DNA of 64,000 bases from Mauremys mutica (GCF_020497125.1 NC_059081.1:61338768-61402767); one strand, 5' to 3'. Positions 46,768-59,024 are shown, counted from the first letter of the stretch. The notes: generated by a model from the letters alone, not told the origin. Numbers and translations are program-made.

Positions 46768-49700
46768 CTTCAAAGTAAAGTTTATTCAACCAGTAAAGAA
46801 GGCAACATGGAGTCTGGTGATGGAGGCTCCATGTTCTTTTTTTCCTCTCTTTGTCTTTGATGAAATCCAACTTGTTCTGTTTCTAGTCATCTCTTCCCTC
46901 TGCTATCTCGAGGACCCTATTTACTACTTATATGTACATTGAGGGGTAAACATACATGCCTTTATTTAGGATATGCCTGTTTAACAACTTTTGCTTAGGC
47001 AGGGCTGTCTGGTTGTGAACATATTTTAATATCATATAGAGTGAATTTGTAACTTCACATATAATACTCTCATACATTTCACCATATTATTGACCAGCAA
47101 GTTATTTATTATTTTCAAATGAAATCTCACAAGGCATATTTCATACAAAGATTACAATAGTGTGTAGAGTGTGAACACAGGGATGCTTTTGGTCACAGTT
47201 ACCCACAAAACTACCACCACAATTATTAGTCCAAACATGACTGCCTTGCCTGCTCACCATTGTCTCAATCTTCAGCACTGCTATTCCAGAACAACACTAT
47301 GATGGGCGTGACTCTTCTGTTACCTCAATTCATGTCAATATAACTCCATTGAAAACAGGCGAGTTACACTGGTGTAAAACAGATGTAACCATAGAGAATC
47401 AGGCCTATGGTCAGGATATTAAAGAACAGCATATAGTGCAAGTGGCTTTTCTTCTAAGTGTGAGCTCAATCCTTTCCTTCCAGATCTCTCGTCTATGTAC
47501 CAGAAGGAGAGGAAGTGGAATGTGGCACATCTTAGATGAATCAGTAGTGAATATATCATTCCTTTTTTGTCCACTATCTTACTCCCCTCCAAATCCCAAA
47601 TTGGCCCCCAAAGCATCCAAGGCTGAAAGCTTGCACTGCTGAGTCAATAGAAGCTTTGCCATTGGCTACAATGGGCACAGGATCTGGTGGTCAGCTAGCA
47701 ACAACCTAAATAACCATCTGAACCCTTATAAGAATTCCAATATCTCTCAATAGCATATTACCTTCCATATATAAACACCATCCTTAAATATTTTCAATGC
47801 TGTGTTGGAAATGTTTTCATAATTTGTTTTCAGCTGACTCTGTGACTACCCTGTGCTAGCAACAAAAGAAAAACAAAAATTTCTTTTCTGATATTGTAAG
47901 TCCTTCAAGTAATATTAAGCTCTTTAACAGTTCCATATATATGGGGCTTCTAAAGCAATAGAATGCCTCTAATTGTTCACAGTTCTTCCTTCTCACCAAT
48001 TTAGTTGCTAATTTAGTAAAATGCAAATGCCTGACTATCAGATATTGGAGACAATGGACAACTTGGAGAAGACAACTAAAGATTTACTCCTTCTATTCAG
48101 TGCTTCTTGAACTACGATACAATGTCAGACAACTTATCAATGAGACGGGTTAGCTAAAGCCATCTCCATGTGTGCATGGGGGGAAAAAAATCCTCTTGTT
48201 TCCTGAAACACAAGCAATTATCAGGTACTATAGTAATGGGAAGATAGTATGGGCCAGATCATTAGCTGTGTATGTTAGCATAGCCTCACTGAAGTCAACA
48301 GAACTATATTGATATGCATTGGCCAAGATCTGGCCCTATATTTTCTTCAGGTTAGGAATAGGCTAGGAATACATGGTACGAATATAAGGGAGAATTTCTC
48401 CTCTAACACTACAGAAGACTCTGATAAAGACCCCCGAGACAGAACTCGATTATGTTAGATTATTACAGTTCAATATCTGACCAACTTTAGAGATGACACA
48501 TGGCTGTAATTACCTGGGCGATAGTGTGATGAAGTAGTAAGGCTAATACTGGCATCCTATTACTTCCTAGCTGGCAAAGTCACGTGGTTGATTAGGTCAG
48601 AGAAGGACCTGCAAACATGCTCAGCTGTGGAGACCAACTCCTGCTTTATAGCAGACTGCTGAGCTAGAAAGAAAAGAGATTATTTCACAGCACCTGAATG
48701 CAGCAAAATCCCTGTACAACTCTTTAAAAGACTCCAATTCAAGGTAGCTCTGTAGAAACAAAAGTTTTATCTGCTGGCTTTCCTTATTACATTATCATCA
48801 ATGAAAGTGAGGCATCCTGAGAGCTGAACAAAGCTTTGCTGTAATGAGACCATTGATTATAAGGGAATTGTATGTGAGTGGGAGGCTGGCTGTGGGGGTC
48901 AAACAACTACACAGTCATAGAAATTGGAGACAGAAAAGCCCACCATGCAAGTTTGTTCCGTATTGACTGCTGAGAGTGACTTCCTCTACAGTACTATGTC
49001 TTCTCCAGTTTTAAATGACTCAAGCAGTGAGGGTTAAATGCTGAGCTCACATGAGTGCAAATCTGGAGTAATTCTAGAGTAATTACAAACTGAGAGAGGA
49101 AGGCTAGTGTTGTGGTGACAGCACTGCAGTGGCAATTAGGAGATCTGGGTTCAATGCTTGACTCTACCACATGTCTAATATGTTTATGAACAGAGTTGTC
49201 AGATTATATCTCTACTCATGTTGAGTTACTCTTTGCTCTGTGACTTATGGATTATGGAGACTGCTCTTTGGGTCCATTCCTAAGCACCTTATATATAACA
49301 GCAGCATTGGTAGCACTGACTATTATTAAGGTTACCCAAGAGTTCCCATTATAAGACCCCATTTTCATTTTCTTATAACCTTGCTAAACTTTAACCCTTT
49401 GGGCTGACATTTTCTGTGTTGCACATCTTCCCCAGGCTGAACTTGTCTGGACAATTTCAGCCAAAATGGCCCAGCCATTTCTCAGAACAAGGACAGGGGA
49501 AAAATTGTTTTGATCATGTTAAAAAATTCTTGTTACCTTTTCTTTGAAATACTCTAATACACCCATGTTTAGAACCAGGGAGTAGAAATTCATCAGGAAG
49601 TGACCTTTGTGGCAGGAATGTGCCTCCTTCCATCCCTAGGAAAATCTGCCCAAATTTAACCATCCTATAAGGCTTTGAAGAATCGCAGTTTGCACATGCT

Positions 49701-50647
49701 CAGTAGAGATGTGTTAGCACTTAAAAGCTAAAATCTCCAAAGAATCTATCCTCACTGAGCATGCTCCATCTCCTCACAGCTTCTACATGGGACAGGACTG
49801 CACATGTGCTATCCCCACATAGCAACTCTGAGCATGCTCCTCCTCCATAAGGCTACAAGGGCAAAGACAAACTTTCCCTGTAGTGGCTGCTCTGGTCCAG
49901 GGCAGAGCTGGCACTAGAACTTGAGAGCAATGAGCTTGTCTCTCCTGTCCACTCAGTGATCCCCTACTCGCAGGCAGCAGCACAGAGGAGAAAGCTGTCT
50001 CATTTGAATACAGTGGTAACAAAAACTGGACGATGGAGGAGGGAAGAGTAGATTGGAACAAGGTGTCTGGTGAAACTGGAAGTGGAGCAGAGGGAAAAGA
50101 AACTGTGCCTGGAACCTGCGGTGAGGAGCAGAATTGGGACTGGCTAGGCAAAGAGGTGGAACTGGAAGCCAGGGAGGAGGATGGAGGCTAAAACTGGTTG
50201 GTCAAGGAAACTGGGATCTGGCGGGTGGGAGGCAAGGGTCCTGTGGAAAAAATAGTATATGATCATGTATTTAAAGACTGACTCATAATGCAAATGCATA
50301 AAAGGGCTGAATTAAGGGTTCAGAAGCAACCTTAATTCTGGCATTTTCCAACTGTTGCAATCTCAGTAATGTTATTTTCACATGTTTTTTTGTGTGTAAT
50401 ATATATTTATAGGGCCAGATGTAATGGACACAGAGTGCCTTGGGCCTTGCATGATAAGGCTTAATAGAATGTTATTAGTTTCAGATTTTAAGCTGTTTTA
50501 ATTTTTTTTTAAATCTTCCCAGCTCATTTTTACAGCATTATTTTATCTTTTCTCATGTCCGACTCCCCTCCCGCCTTGAAAATCCATCCAGCATAACACA
50601 GGTGACCTAGGAATCTAGCCACTTCCTGTCAGTGAGAGACAAAAAAC
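46768..50647. other. No gene seen; ancient repeat remnants
   Basis: 47330-47405 and 48252-48345 contain palindromic old-repeat words (GGGCCAGATCATT against AAGATCTGGCCC). About 49100-49175 (GCAGTGGCAATTAGGAGATCTGGGTTC with mismatches) is MIR-like. No exon was supported; if DYTN has a further 3' exon left of the DIRS element, I did not recognise it. Confidence 0.4.
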
Positions 50648-50894
50648 GGTTGCCTACCTTTCATAACTGTTGTTCTTCAAGATGTGTTGCTCATGTCCAT
50701 TCCAAGTAGGTGTGTGCGTGCGCATACATGATTGTTGGAAGGTTCTTCCCCTAGTAGTACCCTTCAGGTCGGCTGTGGAGACCCCTGGAATGGTGCCCTT
50801 ATGGCAGTGAATATAAGTCCCTGCCGACCCACTGCCTCTTCAGTTCCTTCTTGTCGGATACTCTGACAGAGGGGAGGTGGGTGGGTCTCGGCAT

Positions 50895-50991
50895 GGACAT
50901 GAATCACACATCTCAAAGAACAACAGTTACAAAAGGTAGGTAACCACTTTTTCTTCTTCAAGTGATTGCTCACGTCAATTCCAAGTAGGTG
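50895..50991. repeat. DIRS B internal complementary region
   Basis: 50895-50945 is the diverged complement of the left terminus (50648-50703), and about 50952-50991 is the complement of the right terminus (56061-56099), in the same adjoining order as in DIRS A. Confidence 0.85.
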
Positions 50992-51049
50992 ACTCCCAAG
51001 CAGTCCCCGGGAGGAGGGGTCAGAGTTCACTGAGCTGCCAACTGTAGCA

Positions 51050-52014
51050 CGGCTCTACCAAACGCAGCATTGTCTCTTGCCTGCTGAGTGATGGCATAGT
51101 GTGACGTAAAGATGTGAATAGACGACCACGTCGCCGCTCAGCAGATGTCATGAATGGGGACCTGTGCTGCAGATGAAGCCTGTGCTCTTGTGTAGTGCGT
51201 TGTCAACGCTGGGGCCGGAATCTTTGCTAGGTCACAGCATGTTCTTGATGCAGGCCGTGATCCAAGAAGAGATTCTCTGAGATGAAATAAGGAGACCTTT
51301 CATTCTTTCTGCAATAGCAATGAAGAGCTGCATCAACTTCCTAAACGGCTTTGTTCACTTGATGTAAAAGGCTAATGCCTGTCTGACATGCAGGAAATGG
51401 AGCTGCATTCCCTGTCATTGGCATGCGGCTTAGGATAGAACACTGGCAGAAAGATGTCCTGATTTGTGTGAAATTGCGAACCTACCTTCAGGAGGAAACA
51501 TGGGTGCGGTCACAATTGTACCTTGGACTTATAAATCATGGTATAAGGGGGCTCGGACATCAAAGCCTTGAGCTCAGACACCCTTCTGGCTGATGTTATA
51601 GCCACTAGAAATGCCACTTTCCAAGACAGGTGGAACAGCGAGCTCGTTGCTAGGGGCTCAAAGAGAGGGCCCATGAGACTTGAGAGCACCAGATTAAGCT
51701 CCTATGGAGGGATTGGTTGTTTTACTTGAGGGTACAGTTTGTCCAGCCCCTTGAGGAAATAGCCAACCACAGAGTTAGCAAACACTGAGCATCCTGTTGA
51801 GCCAGGATATAAAGCTGAAATCGCCACCAGGTGCACCTTTATCGACGAAACTGCCAGCCCCTGTTGCTTCAGGTGAAACAAGTAGCCCAGGATAAAGGGA
51901 ATCGAGGACTGCAATAGAGGAGTACCTTTCTGGAGGGACCAAATGGAAAATCTCTTCTACTTTGCTGGATAAGTGGCACGAGTCCTGCTGCCAAGGAGAA
52001 ACCTCCCCAACCAA
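51050..52014 (-). pseudogene. DIRS B tyrosine recombinase remnant
   Basis: 51914-51702 encodes ILGYLFHLKQQGLAVSSIKVHLVAISALYPG, the helical N-terminal part of a phage-integrase-like recombinase. The catalytic part (about 51500-51050) aligns by words with the recombinase frame of DIRS A but is broken by frameshifts. The enzyme would integrate a circular cDNA in place of an integrase. Confidence 0.75.
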
Positions 52015-52059
52015 GTCTGAGCAGGTAAGTTCTAGTGGATTCAGCCATGGAGTTTCTAT

Positions 52060-53640
52060 GCTATGAGATGGAGAGATTCTGGGTTAGGCTGCTGGAAGTG
52101 GCCATGGTCCTGTGGTGATCAAGTCCAGAACCAAGGGCAAAGTAATGGGCGTATCCACTGACAAGTCCAGCAACATGGTGAACCAGTGCTGACGTGGCCA
52201 CGCTGGTGCTATTAAAATCAACGATGCTTTCTCTCCCTGGACATTGAGGAGGACCTTGTGGATGAGTGGGAAAGGCAGGAATGCGTACAGCAGGTGCCCA
52301 TTTCAGGACAGGAAGAGGGCATCCCCGAGCAAGCCCAGGCTGTAATTCAGGAAGGAGCAGAACTGTTGACACTTCCTGTTGCATCGTGTCACAAACAAGT
52401 CTGTCTGGGGAAATCCCCACTTTCGGAAGATGTTGATGGCGACATCCGGGAGCAGGGACCACTCGTGGCTGTGAAACGACCTCCTGAGGCGATTGGCCAG
52501 TTCATTCTGCAAACAGGGAAGGTACAAGGCCTCCAGTTGTATCGAGTGGGTGATGCAGAAGACCCACAGCTTGAGGACTTCCTGGCACGGGGAGAGGAGC
52601 GAGCACCACCTTGTCTGTTTATATAAAACATTGCCGTGGTATTGTCTGTCAGTACGGATACATATCTTCCCTGTAAATGGGTTTGAAATGTCTGGCAAAT
52701 GAGGCGAACCGCCCACAGCTCCCTGACATTGATGTGCAGCAAAAGTTCCACCTGGGACCAAGAGGCCTTGTGTCTTGAGTTCACTCAGGTGCACCCCCCA
52801 TTCCATCGCTGATGCATCTGTGACTAGAGACAGCAACGGCTGAAGTATGTGCGGGAGTGCTCTTCTCCATATTGCTTGTGGGTTAGCCACCATCAGATGG
52901 ATTCGAGAACCTGAGGAGTAAGAGTGACCAGTCTGTCTATGCGATCTCTGTTTGGCCTGTAAATTTGGGCTAACCACGTCTGAAGTGGGCGTAGCTACAA
53001 CCTGGCATGCAGTACCACATACACGTACAGGCAGCCATATGCTGAAGCAACTTCAGACAAGTTTGCGCCACTGTAGTGGGGAATCTCTTGAGATCCTCTA
53101 TGACGGCGCTTATGGCGAGGACATGAGCTTCTAGGAGAAAAGTCTTGGCCTGGGTGGAGTCCAGGAGGGCCCTGATGAACTCTATCCTCTGCATAGGGGT
53201 TATAGTTGACTTTTTTTTTTCTCTACATTTAGAATGAGACCAAGCCTGAGGAATGTCATATGCACCAGGCTCATATGGTCCTCCACTTGGGCCCAAGATT
53301 GACCCTTGATCAGCCAGTCATCCAGATATGGGAACACTTGCACCTGCTGCTTTCACAGGAAGGCCGCCACAACCACCATGCACTTTGTGAACACCTGAGG
53401 AGCCGCCGAGAGGCTGAAGGGGAGGACCGCGAACTGATAGTGGGTGTTGTTGACAATGAATCAAAGGAAACGTCTGTGGGATGGGACCACGGACACATGG
53501 AAGTATGCGTCCTTCAGGTCGTGGAGGGGCAAACCAGTCTCCCGCATCCAGAGAGGGAATGATGGAAGCCAAGGAGACCATGCAGAACTTCAGCTTCTTC
53601 ATGAATCCGTTGAGGTTTTGCAGATCTAGAATACGCCAGA
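52060..53640 (-). pseudogene. DIRS B reverse transcriptase and RNase H remnant
   Basis: The - strand encodes ILDLQNLNGFMKKLKFCMVS and ASIIPSLDAGDWF (about 53630-53540), the start of the DIRS reverse transcriptase palm, then degenerate sequence. A 224-codon frame (52977-52303) carries RNase H: LVTDASAMEWGVHL (first catalytic Asp), CIRTDRQYHGNVLYKQT (expected TDNTTA-like word mutated; the other frame keeps VLTDNTTAMFYIN) and WGFPQTDLFVTR. Frame changes near 52780 and 53300 break the protein. Confidence 0.8.
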
Positions 53641-53642
53641 GC

Positions 53643-53894
53643 CAGGGCTGGCTCCAGCTTTTTTGCTGCCCCAAGCGGCAAAGCCAAAAAAAAAATTAAA
53701 AAATAAAGCCGCGATAGGTGGCAGCTCTACCACGCTGCTTCATTCTTTGGTGGCAATTCGGCAGCGGCTCCTTCCCTCCGAGAGGGAGTGAGGGACCTGC
53801 CGCCAAATTGCCACCGAAGACCCGGATGTGCCGCCCATTTCCATTGGTCGCCCCAAGCACCTGCTTCCTTTGCTGGTGTCTGGAGCCAGCCCTG
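53643..53894. mobile_element. GC-rich hAT MITE, copy 4, inside DIRS B
   Basis: Begins CAGGGCTGGCTCCAGC and ends GGAGCCAGCCCTG, flanked by GCCAGAGC and GCCAGAGT (7 of 8). The core has AATTCGGCAGCGGC and its inverted partner. It separates the gag-like and reverse transcriptase parts of DIRS B. Confidence 0.88.
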
Positions 53895-55400
53895 GCCAGA
53901 GTCCACCCTTGGCCTTGGGGATTAGGAAATAACAGGAATAGAATCCCCTGCCCCTGAACTCTATAGGTACCTCTTCTACTGTCCCGAGTTGTAGGAGCAT
54001 TTGCACCTTCTGCACTAGAAGTTGCTCATGAGAAGGGACCCTGAAGAGGGACGGGGAAGGTGGGTGGGAAGGTACAGAATTGGAGAGAATATCCCAATTC
54101 TACAGTGGTCAAGATCCAGTGAGCTGATGTTTTTTGAGCCCAAGCATGGTAGAAATAAGATAGTTCACAAAAGAAGAAGGATCCGAGATATGGACTGATG
54201 CGTCACCGTGGGTGCACCTTCAAAAGTTTTTCTTGGGAGGTAATGACTGTCTCGCTGAGCCTTGGCCCTGGGTAGAGGAGGACTGCAGAGGCCTTTTCCT
54301 ATTACTCCTACCCTGTCTCCTGTTTATAGTCTTGCCTCAGCTGAGAGGGGTAGAAGTGAGGCGGGGGCTGAGACTTAAAATGCTTTCTTTGCAGGGCTGG
54401 CGTATGAAGCCCCAAGGACTTTAGGATCCATAATCTCCAGGATTCTAGAGTGACCTTAGAGTCCGTCTGCTCAGCGAAGAGACCCGCACCATCGAAGGAC
54501 AGGTCTTGTATAGTCTGTTGGACCTCTGGGGAGGGCCGAGACTTGTAGCCACGAGCTAGCCACGTGACAATGGCTGTAGACATTGTACGGGTGGCCGAGT
54601 CCACTGAGTCTAATGCAGCCTGCAAGGAAGTCCTTGCAATGGTCTTGCCTTCCTTCAGGGCAGCCCCAAAATCAGAGCAGGAGACAGATGGAAGTACCTC
54701 CTTAAACTTGGACAGGGAGTTCCAAGAGTTCCAAGAGTTAAAACTGTAGTAGCTAAGAACTGCCTGTTGATTGACAATTTGAAGCTGGAGCCCTCAGGTG
54801 GAATAGACCTTATGGCCAAAGAGGTCCAGCTTCTTTGCCTCTTTCGACTTTAGAGTGGGGCCTGGTGACCCTGCCTTTCCTTGGCCTTGGCCACATCCAC
54901 TACCAGCATGCCCAGCTAGGGGTGGGTGAAAAGGTATTTGTACCCCTTAGGGTACCATCATGCTCCACTGCTTGGACTATTGGTGAGTTCTTTTGGCTCT
55001 TCTCAGCTTCTTATGTGGCACCGGTGAGTGAGATCAGTGCCGAGAAATCACCAAACTTGTCTTCGGTGCCGGAGAGTGGCAGTGCCGTGGGTCTCTGGGC
55101 CCCAAATCCTTCGCCAGCACCACAGCCTCCCTTACTGAGGCTGGTGTGCTCAGCATCAAAGTGCTGGGCTTGGATCTTGACGTGGTCTGAGCCAGCTGGG
55201 GATGGAGAGCTGACTCCATAAGGAGGAGCTTAAGTCCAAAATCTCTCTCCTTCAGTCCTTGGGTGGAAACTCCTGCAGATCTTGCATTTGTTGGTCTGGT
55301 GGGCTTCCCCCAAGCACTTTATGCAGGAGTCGTGAGGGTCTCCCCTGGGTATAGGCTTCTGGCAAGTTTTGAAGCCTTGAGACCAAAGCATGCCCTGGTA
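53895..55400 (-). pseudogene. DIRS B gag-like ORF remnant
   Basis: Around 55330-55270 the - strand reads CIKCLGEAHQTNKCKICRSF, a Cys/His cluster like that near the N-terminus of DIRS Gag. Downstream, frames such as 54625-54308 (DSVDSATRTMSTAIVTWLARGYK, QTIQDLSFDGAGLFAEQTDS) are typical of the Ala-rich DIRS Gag. Frameshifts are frequent. Its exact role in particle formation is poorly known for this family. Confidence 0.65.
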
Positions 55401-55436
55401 CCTGGAGGGGAGTAGGAAAACTCCTAGTAGGAAAAA

Positions 55437-55453
55437 GTGTGTGTGTGTGTGTG
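55437..55453. repeat. GT microsatellite
   Basis: A short (GT)n run followed by a run of G, inside DIRS B between the gag-like ORF and the right terminal repeat. Confidence 0.8.
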
Positions 55454-55697
55454 GGGGGGGGTAATCCCCAACAGAAACTTATCTACGAACTAAATTAAAA
55501 TACTAGAAAACCTATACTATGTAGAACTATATACAATACAAGAATAACTATTCGCTAGGAGAAGAGCTTGTCCAAGGCAAGAGAACAAAGTAGCTTCAAA
55601 GACTGTCACTGGCGGTAAGAAGGAACTGAAGAGGCGGCAGGTCAGCAGGGACCTATATTCACCACCATAAGGGTGCCACTCCAGGGGGCTCCACAGC

Positions 55698-55992
55698 CAA
55701 GGCCGGCTCCAGCTTTTCTGCCACCACAAGTGGTGCCCACCCCCCAAAGACAAGGAGCGGCACTTTGGTGGCAGCTCAATCGCGCCGCTTCTTCGGCAGC
55801 AATTCGGTGACGGGTCCTCCCTCTCTTCCTGTTCGGCGGCAACTCAAAGAGGAAGAGAGGGAATGCGGGACCTGCTGCCGAATTCCTGCCAAAAACCCGG
55901 ACGTGCTGCCCCAATACCGGATGGAGTGCCACCCCTTTGAATTGGCCACCCCAAGCACCAGCTTCCTACGCTGGTGCCTGGAGCCGGCCCTG
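55698..55992. mobile_element. GC-rich hAT MITE, copy 5, inside DIRS B terminal repeat
   Basis: Begins CAAGGCCGGCTCCAGC and ends GCCTGGAGCCGGCCCTG, flanked by identical 8-bp TCCACAGC (55690-55697, 55993-56000). It splits the right inverted repeat of DIRS B, so it inserted after the DIRS copy. Confidence 0.93.
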
Positions 55993-56099
55993 TCCACAGC
56001 CGACCCGACGGGTACCACTATGGGAAAAAACTTTCAACAACTGTGCACGCAGCGTGCACACACCTACTTGGAACTGACATGAGCAATCACTCGAAGAAC

Positions 56100-56984
56100 T
56101 ACAGGTTCCTCAGAATGCCATATCACTCCCTCCTTAGTAATTTACAGTGCCAGAAAGCACATTTAACACAAATATCCTGAGACCTATTGCCTCCCATGCA
56201 TTTCAGATTTCCATGTAAAAGCTTTCTGCTAATGTCAAGGGATGCAGTGAGGTTTAGTTACTGCACGTCTAGAAATAAAAAAATGTATGTAACACAAGTT
56301 ATCTAGTTAATAATATACTGTCTCACCAAATTAGATTCAAATTGATGAAAAACAGCAGGTGCCTTCATTACATACTCCAGGCCTTCTGTGAAGAGGGGAT
56401 ATGAAGAACACCTCCCCTGTGTTTAAAGAATGGATGTGAACTCTGTGGGCATTCTTTTTAGAGTAATTTTGAACCAGCGAAAGAAATTCAAATGAGACCT
56501 CAAATTCATAGAGAAGGCAAGAAAATGAGCACCCTTTTGTTGGCAACATAACCTGCTGAACCTCTACAGCATTTCCAAAGGTGAAATATAACTACACAGA
56601 AAGACTGAACAATATTTGAGTACAGGCTTGAGTAGTATTTAATGAGCATCTCACATGTTGCAACCTTTATATTCTGGGTAATTCCTAGAGTTGCTTAGGA
56701 TGCAGATAAGTGCAGCACCCAAAGTGTAAATATAAAGGCACCTCATGCTGGACTCAATGGACTAAATTCTCTGTTGGTGTCAAAGGGTGACACTTTACTA
56801 AGTCAGTGATGCTTCACCCATTTACACCAGAATAGAGAGTTTGGTCCATCAGGTCTAATTCTACACTCACTCATGTACATATGTCCGGAGTAGCTCCAAT
56901 GAAGTCTATAGAACTACGCTGGAGTAAACTGGATGTAGGTCAGATGACAATCAGGCCCAATATCTGTGACTTTAGAACTCTTAC
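56100..56984. other. DYTN intron or 3' region; no exon confirmed
   Basis: About 56757-56850 is an old palindromic repeat (GGACTAAATTCTCTG against CAGAATAGAGAGTTTGGTCC). A short frame near 56600-56530 resembles the DYTN C-terminus but has the wrong splice phase. Otherwise unique. Confidence 0.4.
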
Positions 56985-57489
56985 CTGGTTGCAGTTGGAG
57001 AGATAAAGCATCCGTCAGCTTCAGCACTAGCTGCTGCAGTTCCTTCTCTTCATTCACCTCCTTCTCATTAAATGGCACTTCTGCTGCCGTAGGACTAGAA
57101 GCTGTGGTCATAATTCCCTGGGGAAGGTTCCTGGACCTTTCAGGTTGTGATATCCCCTCCAGATCTGTCTGAGGAATTCCCTTCTCTTTTGATTTTTCAT
57201 GCTGTCTCATTAGGGGGTTGCCATTCTGCAGGAATATCGACCCTGAAGTGGTACCTGATGATCTCAGGTTCATTGCAACTGGATCAGATTGAGTCTGTAG
57301 TAGCTGCCTGTTTTCTGCAGCTGAGGAGGGATCCAGGGATTTCCACTCAGTATAGCTAGTGGGGATGGGTTTTGCCAGAGCTGAGTCTGATCCATTGTGA
57401 AGCTTTCTTTCCTCCCAGGGGTCTTTGCTTTTTGACATCATATTTTGACACAATACAAATGAAGGATGGTTTGGTGGTTGTAACATTAC
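56985..57489 (-). CDS. DYTN: DYTN (dystrotelin), penultimate-type exon, 505 nt
   Basis: Acceptor TTCATTTCAG precedes 57489 and donor CAACCAG|GTAAGAG follows 56985 on the - strand. Starting in phase 0 it encodes VMLQPPNHPS...EVNEEKELQQLVLKLTDALSLQLQPG. The LQPP start continues the coiled coil of the preceding exon, and the EEKELQQLVLKLTDA block corresponds to the conserved C-terminal segment of dystrotelin; the middle is low-complexity and poorly conserved, as in other species. Dystrotelin is a vertebrate relative of dystrophin and dystrobrevin with a ZZ zinc finger and a coiled coil, of little-known function. The exon ends one base into a codon, so at least one more exon should follow to the left. 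Confidence 0.85.
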
Positions 57490-57559
57490 CTGAAATGAAC
57501 ACAACACAGGAAACCTGTTGCTTATAAAGCTTGATACAAAGCCAATGGAAGCCTGTTAA

Positions 57560-57860
57560 AGAGGTAGGATTGTTTTGTGGTTAAAGAACTGAAATGAGAC
57601 TCAAGAGATCTGGTTTCAGTTCCCTCCCATCCCTACCACAGAAACCCTATATGACCTTGGGCAAATCAGTGAATCTTCATGACTCAGTTTCCCCACCTGT
57701 AAAAAGGGGATAGTAATGCTTCCCTTGTCAGTCTTGTCTAATTAGTTTGTAGCTTTTCAGGACAGGGACTTTCTCTTCATAAGCTTGTACAGCACTTAGC
57801 ACAATGGAGTCCTGATTGTGGCTGGGGACTTTCGACACTACTGCAATATAACAACTAATC
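57560..57860 (+). repeat. MIR-type SINE, near full length
   Basis: Contains TGTGGTTAAAGAACTGAAATGAGACTCAAGAGATCTGG (with mismatches to MIR), TGACCTTGGGCAAATCA, CTCAGTTTCCCCACCTGTAAAA and a 3' tail with GTACAGCACTTAGCACAATGG. It lies in the DYTN intron between the two exons. Confidence 0.85.
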
Positions 57861-57982
57861 AATAGGAGTTATTCCATTGACTTCAGTGGACTTTGGATCA
57901 GGCCCATAAAAACTTTGGTGTCTATCCAGAAACACCTTGTCTCAGCCTTTTTCTTCTTTTAGTTATCCCCTGATGATTTTAA

Positions 57983-58125
57983 CAGGGCCGCCCAGGGGGC
58001 GGCGGCAAGTGGGTCCTTCCGCCCCGGGACCCACCGCCGAAGTGCCGGGTCTTTGGCAGCAATTCGGCGGTGGTGGGCCCCCGCCGCCGAAGACCCAGGC
58101 CCCCTGAATCCTCTAGGTGGCCCTG
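57983..58125. mobile_element. GC-rich hAT MITE, copy 6, shortest (143 bp)
   Basis: Begins CAGGGCCGCCCAGGGG and ends TAGGTGGCCCTG, with identical 8-bp GATTTTAA on both sides (57975-57982, 58126-58133). It has the same GCAGCAATTCGGCGGTGG core as the others, but a different outer segment next to the ends. Confidence 0.88.
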
Positions 58126-58314
58126 GATTTTAAGTGTATTGGGTCTAATTATATTGTACACAGGTTTCATTCCACAATTTTCAGTGTCTCAATTTATTGT
58201 AATTTCAGTCTCAAGATATTATACTTTATTGCACCAGTAAAAATGGGACGTCATAGTAGCTCAAGATTTAATTTGCTGGAAAATTATTCTAAAATAATTT
58301 AACTAAGAAAAAAA

Positions 58315-58334
58315 TACACACACACACACACACA
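58315..58334. repeat. CA microsatellite
   Basis: A (CA)n run of about ten units in the DYTN intron. Confidence 0.85.
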
Positions 58335-58782
58335 TGCAAGGTGTGCATGCATATTTCAGTATATATATGTGTCTGTGTACGTATGACTCATGCAAACAAA
58401 TTGCATATATATCCAGTTGTAAGATGCCATGTATTTGCATAGCATATGGACTAATATTTTAGAGTGAGAACATCATTTAAACTTTAGAAACCAAAGGTTA
58501 CTTTAAATGAATCAGAATTAAAATATTTCAAAAGAAAAAGGCAAAATAAGATATTGATCCACAGCAAGGAAAGACTTTCCTTTAATTATCAGACTAGATC
58601 TCTAATTCTTATCACCTGACAAGATAAGATTGTTCTTTAGACTGCACTGTTTAGTGATGTGTCCAGTCTTGATTAAGATGCATTGAGCAATTCTCTTTGG
58701 AGACTTTTTTATGGTTGGAATTTCTCTAAGGGTGTTTTCACTCTCACACATTATTATTCATTATAATTCTTATGTATTTATT

Positions 58783-58872
58783 TGTATTGTGGTAGTGCCT
58801 ATGAGCTCTATTGTGGATCAGAGCCCCATTGTGCTAGGTGCTGTATAAACAGAACAAAAAGAGTCCCGGCTT
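58783..58872. repeat. SINE-type repeat remnant
   Basis: GGTAGTGCCTATGAGCTC and CCCCATTGTGCTAGGTGCTGTA are the 3' half of an amniote SINE family, also seen at 38688-38800. Confidence 0.65.
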
Positions 58873-58874
58873 AC

Positions 58875-58905
<31 letters not shown>

Positions 58906-58917
58906 GTATCTATCTAT
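58873..58917. repeat. CTGT/CTAT microsatellite
   Basis: About eight CTGT units followed by a few CTAT units, directly after a SINE remnant, in the DYTN intron. Confidence 0.9.
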
Positions 58918-59024
58918 GCACAAGAGACAACAGGGGGAACACAAAGACAGTGCTGGTGCACAGTGCTCAAAGCATGCCAATAGCCAAATTGTTGTCAAGA
59001 TTCTTGGCACATTGTTCTCTGTAC

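Larger units (their letters stand above)
50648..56099 (-). mobile_element. DIRS-type retrotransposon B, near full length, decayed
   Basis: Left terminus 50648-50703 and right terminus 56061-56099 belong to long inverted repeats (left to about 50865; right from about 55605, interrupted by a MITE). The internal complementary region at 50895-50991 pairs with both ends. Gene order on the - strand is gag-like (55400-53900), reverse transcriptase/RNase H (53640-52330), tyrosine recombinase (about 52000-51050). Many stops and frameshifts are present. Two GC-rich hAT MITEs are nested inside. Excluding them it is about 4.9 kb, close to normal DIRS length. Confidence 0.88.

Noticed and set aside
52258..52626. 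122-codon + strand frame and other + strand frames in 52-55 kb
   Set aside because: They are antisense to the decayed DIRS B reverse transcriptase, RNase H and gag-like regions.
56528..56600. Candidate last exon of DYTN on the - strand (frame reading FGNAVEVQQVMLPT after a CTGTGTAG acceptor)
   Set aside because: The end resembles the dystrotelin C-terminus, but the acceptor gives phase 0 whereas the previous exon ends one base into a codon; the correctly phased reading is unlike DYTN.
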